Assembly: GCA_021404785.1 (NCBI GenBank)
Contig: QWHH01000001.1
Coordinates: forward strand, 282,760 to 346,759
Direction: 5' to 3'
Source of the DNA: Lysobacterales bacterium PRO7
Lineage (GTDB): Bacteria > Pseudomonadota > Gammaproteobacteria > Xanthomonadales > Rhodanobacteraceae
Length of the DNA stretch: 64,000 bases
Every line of letters starts with the position of its first letter. The first letter of the stretch is position 1. Below, one piece after another: positions 25,439-34,666 of this stretch. Made by a program: the position numbers and the translations under genes. The notes under the pieces were generated by a model, which saw only the letters and a list, made by a program, of their open reading frames with translations, did no database searches and was not told the origin of the DNA.

Positions 25439-26107
25439 GTGGCTGCCGAACGTCTGAAATTGTACGGATACTGGCGATCCAGCGCGGCCTACCGCGTGCG
25501 CATCGCGTTGAACCTCAAGGGCCTGCCGTACGAGATCTTGCCGGTGCACCTGATCGAGAATGGCGGCGCGCAACACACTGACGCCTACCGCAAGATCAAT
25601 CCGCAAGAAATGATTCCCGTGCTGATCGACGGCGAGCGCGTGATTCGCCAGTCCATGGCCATCATCGAATATCTCGAAGAGGCATACGAGGGCGGGACCA
25701 AGTTGCTGCCGACCGCGGTGCGCGACCGCGCGCGCGTGCGTTGCCTCGCGCAGATCGTCGCCTGCGACATCCATCCGCTCGGCAACCTGCGCGTGCTGCA
25801 ATACCTCGAACGCGAGTTCAACACCCCACAGGTCGAACGCGAGCGCTGGGCGCAGCACTGGATCCGTGAGGGCTTCGTAGCATTCGAACGCCTGCTGGCC
25901 GAAAACCCGTCCACGGGGCAATTCTGCGAAGGCGACGAACCGACGCTGGCCGATATCTGCCTGGTGCCGCAGGTCTACAACGCGCGGCGCTGGTCGGTGG
26001 ATATGACACCGTTTCCGACCATCGTGCGTATCGACGCCGAATGCGCGAAGCTGCCCGCGTTCGCGAACGCACGCCCCGAAAACCAGCCGGACGCCCCTAA
26101 GGCCTGA
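25439..26107 (+). CDS. maiA: Maleylacetoacetate isomerase (zeta-class glutathione transferase)
   Basis: 222 aa using the GTG at 25439, which follows a GGGGGT ribosome site; an in-frame TTG at 25421 and GTG at 25433 are alternatives. Isomerises 4-maleylacetoacetate to 4-fumarylacetoacetate with glutathione. The zeta-class signature SSAAYRVRIALNLKGL holds the catalytic Ser. The thioredoxin-like half continues through NPQEMIPVLIDG and IRQSMAIIEYLEE; the helical C-terminal half contains ADICLVPQVYNARR. Completes the pathway with the three upstream genes. Confidence 0.94.
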   Translation: MAAERLKLYGYWRSSAAYRVRIALNLKGLPYEILPVHLIENGGAQHTDAYRKINPQEMIPVLIDGERVIRQSMAIIEYLEEAYEGGTKLLPTAVRDRARVRCLAQIVACDIHPLGNLRVLQYLEREFNTPQVERERWAQHWIREGFVAFERLLAENPSTGQFCEGDEPTLADICLVPQVYNARRWSVDMTPFPTIVRIDAECAKLPAFANARPENQPDAPKA

Positions 26108-26147
26108 GTCGCGCGAGCTGTCGAGCGCGCAGCTTTCCAGGATTCCC

Positions 26148-27251
26148 TTAGAACGCGGCGGCGTCGTAGGCCTCAGGCATCGCTGCATCCCCGCCTTCGG
26201 ACAGACGAATCTTGAGCGCGAGGCCATCGCGCGAATCGGCTTTGGACAGCGCCTCTTCCAGATCGATCTTGCCGTCTTTGTACATCGTCATCAGCGCCTG
26301 ATCGAAAGTCTGCATGCCTTCCTGCAGGCTGCGGTCCATCGCTTCCTTGATCTCGTGCACCTGGCCGCGACGGATCATGTCGCGAATCAGCGGCGTATTC
26401 AGCAACACTTCGGCCGCGGGCAGGCGGCGGCCATCCTTGCCGATCACGAGGCGCTGCGAAATCACCGCGCGCAGGTTCAAGGCAAGGTTCATCAAAATGT
26501 TGCGGTGCGCGGATTCGGGGAAAAAGTTGAGGATGCGCTCCAGGGTCTGGTCGGCGTTGTTCGAGTGCAGCGTGGCCAGGCACAGGTGCCCGGTTTCGGA
26601 AAACGCGATCGCCGCTTCCATCGTTTCCACGTCGCGGATTTCGCCGATCATGATGACATCCGGCGCTTCGCGCATCGCGTTCTTCAGCGCCTCGTGGTAG
26701 CTGTGCGTGTCGAGGCCGACTTCGCGCTGGTTGACCACGGATTTCTTGTGCCGGTGCAGGTATTCGATCGGGTCTTCGATGGTGAGGATATGACCTGACA
26801 CATTGGTGTTGCGGTGGTCGATCATCGATGCCAGCGTGGTCGATTTGCCGGAACCCGTGGCGCCGACCAGCAGCACGAGCCCGCGCGGCTCCATGACCAG
26901 TTCCTTGAACAGCACCGGCAGGCGCAGCTGCTCGATCGAGGGAATCTCGCTCTTGATCGCGCGAATCACCATGCCGACTTCGCCGCGTTGCTTGAATACG
27001 TTGATGCGGAAACGGCCGGCGTCCTTCACCGCGATAGCGAGATTCAGTTCCAGGTCACGCTCGAACTGCGGCACCTGGCCCTCGTCCATCAGCGAATACG
27101 CGATCTTCTTCACCATGCCGCCGGGCAAACCGGTGTTGCCGAGCGGGTAGAGCTTGCCTTCGACCTTGATATTGACCGGCGCGCCGGTGGTCAGGAACAT
27201 GTCCGACGCACCTTTTTCGGTCATTAGTTTCAGAAAATAGCCGATATCCAT
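26148..27251 (-). CDS. pilU: Type IV pilus retraction ATPase PilU
   Basis: 367 aa from the Met at 27251 (GAGG 5 bases upstream). Hexameric cytoplasmic ATPase that helps PilT pull back type IV pili. Walker A GATGSGKST (130-138 region), Asp box DVIMIGEIRD (198-207), His box SETGHLCLATLHS (218-230). The N-terminus (GASDMFLTTGAPVNIKVEG) and the extended C-terminus (AMPEAYDAAAF) fit PilU better than PilT. PilT normally sits next to PilU; it is not in this window. Convergent with maiA. Confidence 0.9.
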   Translation of the reverse strand: MDIGYFLKLMTEKGASDMFLTTGAPVNIKVEGKLYPLGNTGLPGGMVKKIAYSLMDEGQVPQFERDLELNLAIAVKDAGRFRINVFKQRGEVGMVIRAIKSEIPSIEQLRLPVLFKELVMEPRGLVLLVGATGSGKSTTLASMIDHRNTNVSGHILTIEDPIEYLHRHKKSVVNQREVGLDTHSYHEALKNAMREAPDVIMIGEIRDVETMEAAIAFSETGHLCLATLHSNNADQTLERILNFFPESAHRNILMNLALNLRAVISQRLVIGKDGRRLPAAEVLLNTPLIRDMIRRGQVHEIKEAMDRSLQEGMQTFDQALMTMYKDGKIDLEEALSKADSRDGLALKIRLSEGGDAAMPEAYDAAAF

Positions 27252-27382
27252 GATTGCCTCGCATCGCTGCATGCGCCACACCGCGGCGCGCCTGCCGACG
27301 ACGGGTGAGAGACCACGGCGAGCGGCTTGCACCACCTCCGATCTCGGACTAGGCTCACCCGCGCCTGCCCCCTGTGAAGATT

Positions 27383-27793
27383 ATGGCCCTTATGACACCA
27401 ATTTGGCGAAAAATCCATCGCGTGGCTCACATTGGCGCGATCCTGGTTGCCGCGCTTGCCGTGGCGGGCTGCGGGCCGACGCGGCCGCCCCAAATGGGGC
27501 TTGAGGATGCGGCGCAAGCGTTGGCAACGGCACGTGACGCGGGAGCGCCGACGTATGCGCCGCTGGAATTGCGCAGCGCCGAGGATCACCTGAGCCAGGC
27601 CCGCGCATTCGCCGAGAAACGCCGCTACGACGATGCCGCGCGTTTGGCCCAGGAATCCCGGGCCGACAGCGAGCTGGCCCAGGTCAAGGCCCGCCTCGGC
27701 AAGCTGCGCGAGCAGGTCGATGCGGCCACACGTGAAAACGCGCGCCTGCAACAAGACGCGGGAATGGGCAGTTCCGGCGGAGACGGCCAATGA
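27383..27793 (+). CDS. DUF4398 lipoprotein
   Basis: 136 aa from the ATG at 27383; a Met three codons later and an upstream GTG are possible. The N-terminus has a lipoprotein signal ending in LAVAGCGP (lipobox Cys near residue 30). The mature part is helical with Ala-rich repeats (APLELRSAEDHLSQARAFAE), the DUF4398 pattern, and a coiled-coil C-terminus. It overlaps the OmpA-like gene by four bases. This pair probably forms an outer-membrane or peptidoglycan-linked unit; function unknown. Confidence 0.8.
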   Translation: MALMTPIWRKIHRVAHIGAILVAALAVAGCGPTRPPQMGLEDAAQALATARDAGAPTYAPLELRSAEDHLSQARAFAEKRRYDDAARLAQESRADSELAQVKARLGKLREQVDAATRENARLQQDAGMGSSGGDGQ

Positions 27794-28749
27794 CTTCCCG
27801 TACTGCATTCGGCTTCATCCTTGCGGTGGCCGCTCTGGCGGCATTCGCCGCAAAGCCCGACCTCGACTACGAACGCCTGCGCGCGAGCCTGGATTCGCTG
27901 GCCTCCGATGCAGCACTCGGCAAGCTTGCTCCCGGCGAACGCACGCTCGCCGAGCAGGCCGTGCAGGCTCTGGTTACCGACAAGTCCGGCGGCAAGGATG
28001 GACGCGCATTCCGCGTGTACATGGCCGAGCGCCGGGTCGATATCGCCTACGCCGCGGCACAGGCCGCCAATCAGCAGAACAAGCTCGATGGCTTGAGTCG
28101 CGAACACGATCGCATCCTGCTGCAGGCGGCGCAGCGCGAGGCCGAGCAGGCGCGGGCGGATGCCGAGAAACAGCGCTTGCAGAGCATGATCCGCGCCGAA
28201 GAAGTGCAGCGCTTGACCGAACAAGGCGAACAAAGCGCACAAGCCGCACAGGCCGCGCAAGCCCAGGCCGATCAGGCGCAGAAGCTGATTGCGGCGCAGT
28301 CGCGCGCCACCGAACTGGCGCGCAAGGAAGCACAACTCGCCGAAGCGACGAATGCAGACCTGCGGCGGCGTCTGAACAGCCTGACCGCGACGCGCGGCGC
28401 CGAAGGCATGCAAATGACGCTCGACGACATCGCGTTCGCGCCCGGCCAAGCCAACCTGCGCCCGGCGGCGAAAGCCAGCCTAGGCAAACTGGTTGCGTTC
28501 GTGAACCACGATCCGGGCAAGCACATCCGCATCGAAGGGCATACCGACAGCAGCGGCAATGCGCAAGCCAACCAGGCACTGTCGCAGCGTCGCGCCGACG
28601 CGGTGCGCGACGCACTGGTCGCCGCCGGTGTAACCGCCAGTCGCATCACGGCGGTAGGCATGGGCGATGGCCAACCGGTGGCTGATAATGGCAGCGAAGA
28701 AGGCCGCGCACGCAATCGCCGCGTGGACGTGATCCTGCAGGATAAATAG
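27790..28749 (+). CDS. OmpA-family peptidoglycan-binding protein with coiled-coil stalk
   Basis: 319 aa. Signal peptide about 1-21. Residues about 22-110 resemble DUF4398; about 110-205 is a long Ala/Gln/Glu-rich coiled coil; the C-terminal OmpA domain (about 210-319) carries IEGHTDSSGNAQANQALSQR and ARNRRVDVI, the peptidoglycan-contacting motifs. It likely anchors the envelope to the cell wall. Translation appears coupled to the upstream DUF4398 lipoprotein (ATGA). Confidence 0.88.
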   Translation: MTSRTAFGFILAVAALAAFAAKPDLDYERLRASLDSLASDAALGKLAPGERTLAEQAVQALVTDKSGGKDGRAFRVYMAERRVDIAYAAAQAANQQNKLDGLSREHDRILLQAAQREAEQARADAEKQRLQSMIRAEEVQRLTEQGEQSAQAAQAAQAQADQAQKLIAAQSRATELARKEAQLAEATNADLRRRLNSLTATRGAEGMQMTLDDIAFAPGQANLRPAAKASLGKLVAFVNHDPGKHIRIEGHTDSSGNAQANQALSQRRADAVRDALVAAGVTASRITAVGMGDGQPVADNGSEEGRARNRRVDVILQDK

Positions 28750-28754
28750 CCGAC

Positions 28755-28775
28755 CGGCGGAAAAAATTTCCGCCG
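28755..28775. terminator. Possible terminator hairpin after the OmpA-like gene
   Basis: CGGCGGAAA (28755-28763) pairs perfectly with TTTCCGCCG (28767-28775) around an AAA loop, six bases after the stop codon. No T-run follows, so it may be a Rho-independent terminator of poor quality or an mRNA end-protecting hairpin. Confidence 0.45.
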
Positions 28776-29049
28776 ATTCAACGGTTTGTGGCGCCAAAAA
28801 ATTGGGGTTGATTCACTCTCCACAAGAGAGTAGGGTCGAAACTGCCGCCGTGGTCAATTCCGGTCGCGCGCGGCAATCGCAAATCATGATTGCAGCCACC
28901 GAGCCAATACTTCGCGCACGGCTCACCGCATCCGGTGAGTCGTGCAGTGGTGAGCGCAATCCCGTCGTTATCGTTTTTTCCGCAAACCGCGTTCGCCCTT
29001 TGGGTGGCTGCGGCGCGCGCGTTTTCCTGAAACCACAGGAGGTCGGCTG
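28776..29049. other. Non-coding stretch before the DUF465 gene
   Basis: About 275 bases with no credible gene on either strand. The only features seen are a weak promoter-like pair TTGATT and TAGGGT with 17 bases between them near 28808-28837, and a strong ribosome site AGGAGG (29037-29042) 7 bases before the next start codon. Confidence 0.5.
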
Positions 29050-29271
29050 ATGTTCGAGAACCAGCAGAAAGACGTCGAAAATCTGATCAAGTCCGATTCG
29101 GAATTCCGCAGTTTGTACCAACGTCACCAGGAACTGGACGGCAAGGTGCGCGATGCCGAGTTGGGCGTGTTGCCGATGGACGACACCACCTTGCATAACA
29201 TGAAAAAGGAAAAGCTCTGGGCCAAGGACAAGCTCATCCACATGTGGGAGCGACATCGGTCCGCCCATTGA
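29050..29271 (+). CDS. DUF465 (YdcH-like) small protein
   Basis: 73 aa, charged and helical, fitting DUF465: N-terminal SEFRSLYQRHQELDGKV and C-terminal LHNMKKEKLWAKDKLIHMW. A perfect AGGAGG lies upstream, suggesting strong translation. Proteins of this family are common in Proteobacteria; no activity is established. It stands alone between the OmpA-like gene and the cystathionine beta-synthase gene. Confidence 0.85.
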   Translation: MFENQQKDVENLIKSDSEFRSLYQRHQELDGKVRDAELGVLPMDDTTLHNMKKEKLWAKDKLIHMWERHRSAH

Positions 29272-29406
29272 GGAATCTTGACGGCGGCGCCCGCGCTTTC
29301 GATGATTGCGCAGGGTGCCGCCAGGCGCGATGCATACGCTATCATTTGCCGGTACGCGCCGCGCGCGCGGTTTGGTCGGGTCTTCCGGCCCGGATACCGG
29401 AATCCC

Positions 29407-30777
29407 ATGACCATCAACAACAGCGTGCTTGAACTCATCGGCAACACGCCGATCGTCAAGGCGCAGCGCCTCGACACGGGTGTCTGCGAACTGTTCCTGA
29501 AACTGGAAAGCGCCAATCCCGGCGGCTCGATCAAGGATCGCATCGGCCTGTCCATGATCGAATCGGCCGAGCGTGCCGGCAAGATCAAGCCCGGCGACAC
29601 CCTCGTGGAAGGCACTGCCGGCAATACCGGCATCGGCCTTGCCCTGGTCGCGCAGCAGAAGGGCTATCGCCTCATTCTCGTTGTGCCGGACAAGATGAGT
29701 CGCGAGAAGATATTCAATCTCAAGGCGATGGGCGCCGAAGTCGTGCTTACGCGCTCGGACGTGGCCAAGGGCCATCCGCAGTATTACCAGGACCTGGCCG
29801 CGCAGATCGCCCGCGACACGCCCGGGGCGTACTTCATCAACCAGTTCGGCAATCCTGACAATCCGCGTGCGCACGAGGAAGGCACCGGCCCGGAAATCCT
29901 CGCGCAAATGGGCGGCAAGCTCGACGCCATCGTGTTCGGCTGCGGCTCTTCCGGCACCATGACCGGGCTGTCGCGGCATTTCGCCAAGGCCGCGCCGGAC
30001 GTGGAACTGATCCTGGCCGACCCCGTCGGCTCGATCCTTGCGCAGTACATCAACGAAGGCACGCTGTCGACCAAGTCCGCGAGCTGGATGGTCGAGGGCA
30101 TTGGCGAAGATTTCCTGCCGTCGATCTCGGATTTTTCGCGCGTCAAGAAAGCCTATGCGATCAGCGACAAGGAAAGTTTCCTCGCCGGCCGCGAATTGCT
30201 GGCGAAGGAAGGTATTCTTGGCGGTTCATCGACAGGAACATTGCTTGCCGCTGCGCTGAAATATTGTCGCGAGCAGACGACGCCCAAGCGCGTACTGGTG
30301 CTGGTCTGTGACACCGGCAACAAGTATCTGTCGAAGATGTACAACGACTACTGGATGCTCGACAACGGTTTCCTCGAACGCGCATCCTTCGGCGATCTGC
30401 GCGATCTGATCCTGCGCCCGTATTCGCAGCGTGATACCGTCGTTGTGGGGCCGGCCGAACCGCTCACCACCGCCTATCAGCGCATGAAGTTGTACGACGT
30501 CTCGCAATTGCCGGTGATGGATGGCGACAAGATCGTCGGCATTGTCGATGAATCCGACGTGCTGCTGCACGTCTACGGCGACGAGGCGAAATTCCGCGAC
30601 CCGGTTTCCACCGCGATGGCCAGCCGCCTGCAGATGCTCGACGTGAAATCGCCGATCGAATCGCTGTTGAAAATCTTCGAAGCCGGCCGCGTCGCGATCG
30701 TGATGGACGGCGAGAAATTCCTCGGTCTTATCACGCGGATTGATTTGCTCAACTATCTTCGCAGGCGAGTTCAGTAA
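29407..30777 (+). CDS. Cystathionine beta-synthase
   Basis: 456 aa from the Met at 29407; the frame opens earlier but homology begins at MTINNSVLELIGNTP. PLP enzyme joining serine and homocysteine. Lys43 in NPGGSIKDRIG binds PLP; GTAGNTGIGLALVA and GSSTGTLLAAALKY shape the cofactor site. Residues about 335-456 form two CBS domains (QRDTVVVGPAEPLTTAYQRM and SPIESLLKIFEAGRVAIVMDG). The tandem CBS domains and the gamma-lyase-type gene right after it favour cystathionine beta-synthase over a plain cysteine synthase. No heme-binding N-terminal extension. Confidence 0.88.
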   Translation: MTINNSVLELIGNTPIVKAQRLDTGVCELFLKLESANPGGSIKDRIGLSMIESAERAGKIKPGDTLVEGTAGNTGIGLALVAQQKGYRLILVVPDKMSREKIFNLKAMGAEVVLTRSDVAKGHPQYYQDLAAQIARDTPGAYFINQFGNPDNPRAHEEGTGPEILAQMGGKLDAIVFGCGSSGTMTGLSRHFAKAAPDVELILADPVGSILAQYINEGTLSTKSASWMVEGIGEDFLPSISDFSRVKKAYAISDKESFLAGRELLAKEGILGGSSTGTLLAAALKYCREQTTPKRVLVLVCDTGNKYLSKMYNDYWMLDNGFLERASFGDLRDLILRPYSQRDTVVVGPAEPLTTAYQRMKLYDVSQLPVMDGDKIVGIVDESDVLLHVYGDEAKFRDPVSTAMASRLQMLDVKSPIESLLKIFEAGRVAIVMDGEKFLGLITRIDLLNYLRRRVQ

Positions 30778-31947
30778 ATGGCAAAGAATCAAACGAAAAA
30801 CGGTCTCGGCACCCGCGCGATCCACGCCGGGCAAAGCCCCGATCCGTCCACCGGCGCGATCATGACGCCGATCTATGCGACCTCGACCTACGTGCAATCC
30901 AGCCCCGGCGTGCACCAGGGTTACGAATATTCGCGCACCCAGAATCCCACGCGCATGGCCTACGAGCGTTGCGTGGCGGATCTGGAAGGAGGCAAGGCCG
31001 GATTCGCGTTTGCATCGGGTCTGGCCGCTGCAGCAACGACGCTCGATCTGCTCGATTCTGGCAGTCATGTCATCGCGATGGACGATTTGTACGGCGGCAC
31101 GTATCGCCTGTTCGAACGCGTGCGCCGGCGCAGCGCGGGACTGGATTTCACCTTCGTCGACTTGAACGACACTACGGCGTTGAAAGCCGCGCTCAAGCCG
31201 AACACGCGCATGATCTGGGCGGAAACGCCGACCAATCCGATGCTCAAGCTCGTCGACCTGGCCAAGGTCGGCGCGTTCGCGCGCAAGCACGGTCTGATCC
31301 TGGTCGTGGACAATACGTTTTCATCGCCGATGTTGCAGCGTCCGCTCGAACACGGCGCGCATCTGGTTCTGCATTCGGCGACGAAATATCTCAACGGCCA
31401 TTCCGACATGGTCGGTGGCATCGTGGTTGCCGGCGACAATGCCGAACTCGTCGCGCAGATGGGATTCCTGCAAAACTCGGTCGGCGCCGTGGCCGGGCCG
31501 TTCGATGCCTTCCTCGCCATGCGTGGACTGAAGACATTGCATCTGCGCATGCGCGCGCATTGCGCGAACGCGCAAGAATTGGCGCAGTGGCTGAATAAGC
31601 ATCCGCAGGTCGAGCGCGTGATTTATCCGGGCCTCAAATCGCATCCACAACACGCGTTGGCCAGGCGCCAGATGCACGGCGGCGGCGGCATCATCACGAT
31701 CGTCGTCAAGGGCGGTTTGCGCAAGGCGCGCAGTGTTTTGGAGCGCTGCCACCTGTTCGCACTGGCCGAATCCCTCGGCGGCGTGGAAAGCCTGATCGAG
31801 CATCCCGCGATAATGACCCACGCCTCGGTGCCGCCGGCCAATCGCAAGCGCCTGGGCATCAGCGATGGACTGATCCGGCTGTCGGTGGGTGTGGAAGACG
31901 TGGCGGATTTGCGCGCGGAGTTGGATGCTGCGTTACGCCCGGCGTGA
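30778..31947 (+). CDS. Cystathionine gamma-lyase (Cys/Met metabolism PLP enzyme)
   Basis: 389 aa. Starts immediately after the beta-synthase stop. The PLP lysine is Lys203 in HSATKYLNGHSD; YSRTQNPTR (51-59) and the SLGGVESLIEHPAIMTH region are family hallmarks. Together with the upstream gene it gives reverse transsulfuration: homocysteine to cystathionine to cysteine. Sequence alone does not cleanly separate it from cystathionine gamma-synthase, but the beta-synthase partner makes lyase more likely. Its stop overlaps the next frame. Confidence 0.85.
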   Translation: MAKNQTKNGLGTRAIHAGQSPDPSTGAIMTPIYATSTYVQSSPGVHQGYEYSRTQNPTRMAYERCVADLEGGKAGFAFASGLAAAATTLDLLDSGSHVIAMDDLYGGTYRLFERVRRRSAGLDFTFVDLNDTTALKAALKPNTRMIWAETPTNPMLKLVDLAKVGAFARKHGLILVVDNTFSSPMLQRPLEHGAHLVLHSATKYLNGHSDMVGGIVVAGDNAELVAQMGFLQNSVGAVAGPFDAFLAMRGLKTLHLRMRAHCANAQELAQWLNKHPQVERVIYPGLKSHPQHALARRQMHGGGGIITIVVKGGLRKARSVLERCHLFALAESLGGVESLIEHPAIMTHASVPPANRKRLGISDGLIRLSVGVEDVADLRAELDAALRPA

Positions 31948-31952
31948 CGCCA

Positions 31953-33347
31953 ATGAGTACCGGGACTTCTTCGACGCGTGTGCGCATGAACCAGCCCGAT
32001 CCGCAGAACATTGCCCGCAGTAAAGGGCCGGATACGTACAACGCACTGCCTGTTCTGGTTCTCGGCATGCATCGTTCCGGCACGTCGGTACTGGCGCGGA
32101 CATTGAACCTGCTTGGAATCGCGATTGGCGACGATGAGGCATTGCTGCCAGCGCATGCCACGGACAATCCTACCGGCTACTGGGAACGATCCGATATCGT
32201 CGCCTGCCATGACGAATTTTTGGCCGCTGGCGGATATTCGTGGTATCGGGTCGCCGGATTCAGTGCTCCCGATCTGGGCCTGGCCGCGCGGCAAGCCCTC
32301 GAAAAGCGTCTGCGCCTGTCAATCGCGCAACTCGATCGCGGCAGACGCCCGTGGCTCGTCAAGGATCCGCGCTTGTGCCTGCTGCTCTCGCAATGGTTTC
32401 CACTTTTTGATCGCGTTGCCTGCGTGGTTGCGGTGCGCGATCCGCGCGATGTCGCGGCGTCGATCCTGCGTGAACGCCTGCGTGGCGCTTACACGTCGAA
32501 TTTCCTGCTGACGTTGTGGGAGAAGTATCTGCGTACCGCCCTGTCCGATTTGTCGGGCAAGCGCGTCTTGTTCGTTTCCTACGAACGGCTGTTGGCAGAT
32601 CCGCTGCGTGAGAGTGCGCGAATCAGGCATGCGCTGACCGAACTTGGCGTTGCGGGTTTGCATGATCCGGTTACCAAGGAGCTTGGCGATTTCGTGAATC
32701 CGGCACTGCGCCGGAGTGTAGGCCCGGCACATTCGGGAATGTCGGATTCGCAGCAACGGTTGTTTGCGTGGCTGGAAACGCAGGCGAAAGCGCCATCCGC
32801 AATCCTCGTGAAAGACGTGCCGGACGGCAAGCCGCCCGACGCCGTCCTGCAAGAATACGAACAGACATTCGATTACTTCGCCGAAGTCGGCAGGAATCGG
32901 GCGATTACCGATCTTGCAACGCAGGCAGGGGCGGTCAAGGGTGGATTGTCACCTTTGCTGGAAGAGTTCAGTGCACGTCAGGAACATGCTTTCCAGTCCA
33001 CATTCGGTGAAATCGGCGTGGTGGTGCAGCAGCGCGTCAGGAGCGTGGAGATCGCGCTTGTCGAAGCAAGCGCGCGCGAGTCGAAAATGCGGGATCAGCT
33101 GGTCGAACGTGACGCGCAAGTCAAGCGGAATGAAGAAGCGAATTTCAAATTGCAAGGCGAACTCGATGCTGCTGCGATCAGATGCAATGATCTTGCGGAA
33201 ACGATCGTGCAGATGGAGTCTGCATTGTCTGAGATGACGGCCGAATTGGAATCCATGCGTGCGTCACGCGACCGGGCACTGGATGCTGCGGTCAACATCC
33301 GCCGTGCGCTGGATGAACGATTGAACACAGGTGACGGAGAGAGCTGA
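31953..33347 (+). CDS. Sulfotransferase with long C-terminal coiled coil
   Basis: 464 aa using the ATG at 31953; a GTG at 31944 (overlapping the previous stop) and an ATG at 31986 are alternatives. The 5'-phosphosulfate-binding loop LGMHRSGTSVLA (about 37-49) and the 3'-phosphate segment VVAVRDPRDVAASI identify a PAPS-dependent sulfotransferase. From about residue 340 the protein is a charged heptad-like helix to the C-terminus, probably for oligomerisation or tethering. First gene of a lower-GC glycan cluster. The acceptor may be a surface polysaccharide; this is inferred from neighbours. Confidence 0.82.
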   Translation: MSTGTSSTRVRMNQPDPQNIARSKGPDTYNALPVLVLGMHRSGTSVLARTLNLLGIAIGDDEALLPAHATDNPTGYWERSDIVACHDEFLAAGGYSWYRVAGFSAPDLGLAARQALEKRLRLSIAQLDRGRRPWLVKDPRLCLLLSQWFPLFDRVACVVAVRDPRDVAASILRERLRGAYTSNFLLTLWEKYLRTALSDLSGKRVLFVSYERLLADPLRESARIRHALTELGVAGLHDPVTKELGDFVNPALRRSVGPAHSGMSDSQQRLFAWLETQAKAPSAILVKDVPDGKPPDAVLQEYEQTFDYFAEVGRNRAITDLATQAGAVKGGLSPLLEEFSARQEHAFQSTFGEIGVVVQQRVRSVEIALVEASARESKMRDQLVERDAQVKRNEEANFKLQGELDAAAIRCNDLAETIVQMESALSEMTAELESMRASRDRALDAAVNIRRALDERLNTGDGES

Positions 33348-33349
33348 CC

Positions 33350-34666
33350 TTGGCCCTGCATTCGATAAGGAACATACCGGCCTACTATCGCGAACACGGA
33401 TTGCGATCGCTGTTTCGGCACGCCTACCGTGTCGTCTCGGGCGCAACGCAGCAGAAAGTGGAAACTCTGGTGCGAGCCGCCGCCGAAGTACGTGCCTTGC
33501 CGAGTGCGACGGCGCTGGTCGAAGCGCGTTTCGACCACCTGCGCGCGCTTGCGGTCGTGCGTGTTCCCAATGGGGAGCGCCGGGTCAACATGGTGACGGA
33601 CTCGATCAATGCCGGAAGCTTGTTCGGTGGAGTCGGCACTGCGCTGATCCTGTCCGCGCTGCGTGCCAATGCAACGGGTGCGCGCTTGCGGATCGTGACA
33701 CGAACCGAGGCGCCGGATCCGCGTGGTATTCATCGCGTGTTGTCCGCCAATGCGATCGTTCCGGCATTGAATCCTGAGTTGGTGTTTGTTCCCGTATCCG
33801 GCTCCGACGTGTTTCTCGACGTGCACGAGGGCGACGAGTTCATCACGACATCCTGGTGGACAACGTATTCCACGCTGCGCAGCATCGCGCCAACGCGGGT
33901 GACGTATCTTCTTCAAGAAGACGAGCGGATGTTTTACCCGCACGGCGACGACTGGGTCCGTTGCCACGAAATGCTGGGCCGGTCCGACATCCGTTTTCTG
34001 GTCAATACACGTTTGCTGCACGATCACCTGATCGCTGATGGATTGGACAACATCGCGCAGTGCGCCACGTGGTTCGAGCCTGCGTTTCCCGACGCGGTGT
34101 ACCACGCGGCGCACAGACAGCCTGCGGCAAAGCGCCGGCTTTGTTTCTATGCAAGGCCGAACAATTTGCGCAATCTGTTCTATCGCGGAATCGAATTGCT
34201 GAACGAAGCATTGCAGCAAGGGATTCTTGACCCGGAACATTGGGAAATTGTGTTCGTCGGAAAGGATATTCCTCGACTCGCGCTTGCTTGCGGTTGCGAG
34301 CCGCGCTTGCTGGGCACCATGGGTTGGGACGACTACGCAGCCTTCTTGCGGACAGTGGATTTGGGTTTCTACCTGATGAGCACGCCGCACCCGAGTTATC
34401 CACCATTGGATCTGACGGCGTCCGGTGGCGTCGTATTGACCAACCGATTCGGCCTCAAGCAGGATCTTTCGGCGTATTCGGAAAATATCGTGCTCGCCGA
34501 TCTGGATGTTCCCTCGCTTCTTGAAGGATTGCGCCGAGCCGTCGCACTGGCACAGGACGATGTTCGTCGCGAGCGCAATTACGCGGCTAGCGGGCTCGCG
34601 AGATCGTGGTCGAAGGCATTTGAACAGTGTCGATTCGCCGGGGATTCGACTGATGTTCTTCGTTGA
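33350..34666 (+). CDS. Glycosyltransferase, probably WsaF/rhamnosyltransferase-like
   Basis: 438 aa with a TTG start supported by GGAGAG a few bases upstream. A GT-B fold is likely: N-terminal VNMVTDSINAGSLFGGVGTA (about 79-98), then RVTYLLQEDERMFYPHGDDW and FLVNTRLLHDHL; the C-terminal half has LCFYARPNNLRNLFYRGIEL and a nucleotide-sugar site with LLGTMGWDDYAAFLRTVDLG, ASGGVVLTNRFG. The pattern resembles rhamnan-type enzymes (WsaF). The end overlaps the next gene by 14 bases. Sugar specificity cannot be read. Confidence 0.72.
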   Translation: MALHSIRNIPAYYREHGLRSLFRHAYRVVSGATQQKVETLVRAAAEVRALPSATALVEARFDHLRALAVVRVPNGERRVNMVTDSINAGSLFGGVGTALILSALRANATGARLRIVTRTEAPDPRGIHRVLSANAIVPALNPELVFVPVSGSDVFLDVHEGDEFITTSWWTTYSTLRSIAPTRVTYLLQEDERMFYPHGDDWVRCHEMLGRSDIRFLVNTRLLHDHLIADGLDNIAQCATWFEPAFPDAVYHAAHRQPAAKRRLCFYARPNNLRNLFYRGIELLNEALQQGILDPEHWEIVFVGKDIPRLALACGCEPRLLGTMGWDDYAAFLRTVDLGFYLMSTPHPSYPPLDLTASGGVVLTNRFGLKQDLSAYSENIVLADLDVPSLLEGLRRAVALAQDDVRRERNYAASGLARSWSKAFEQCRFAGDSTDVLR

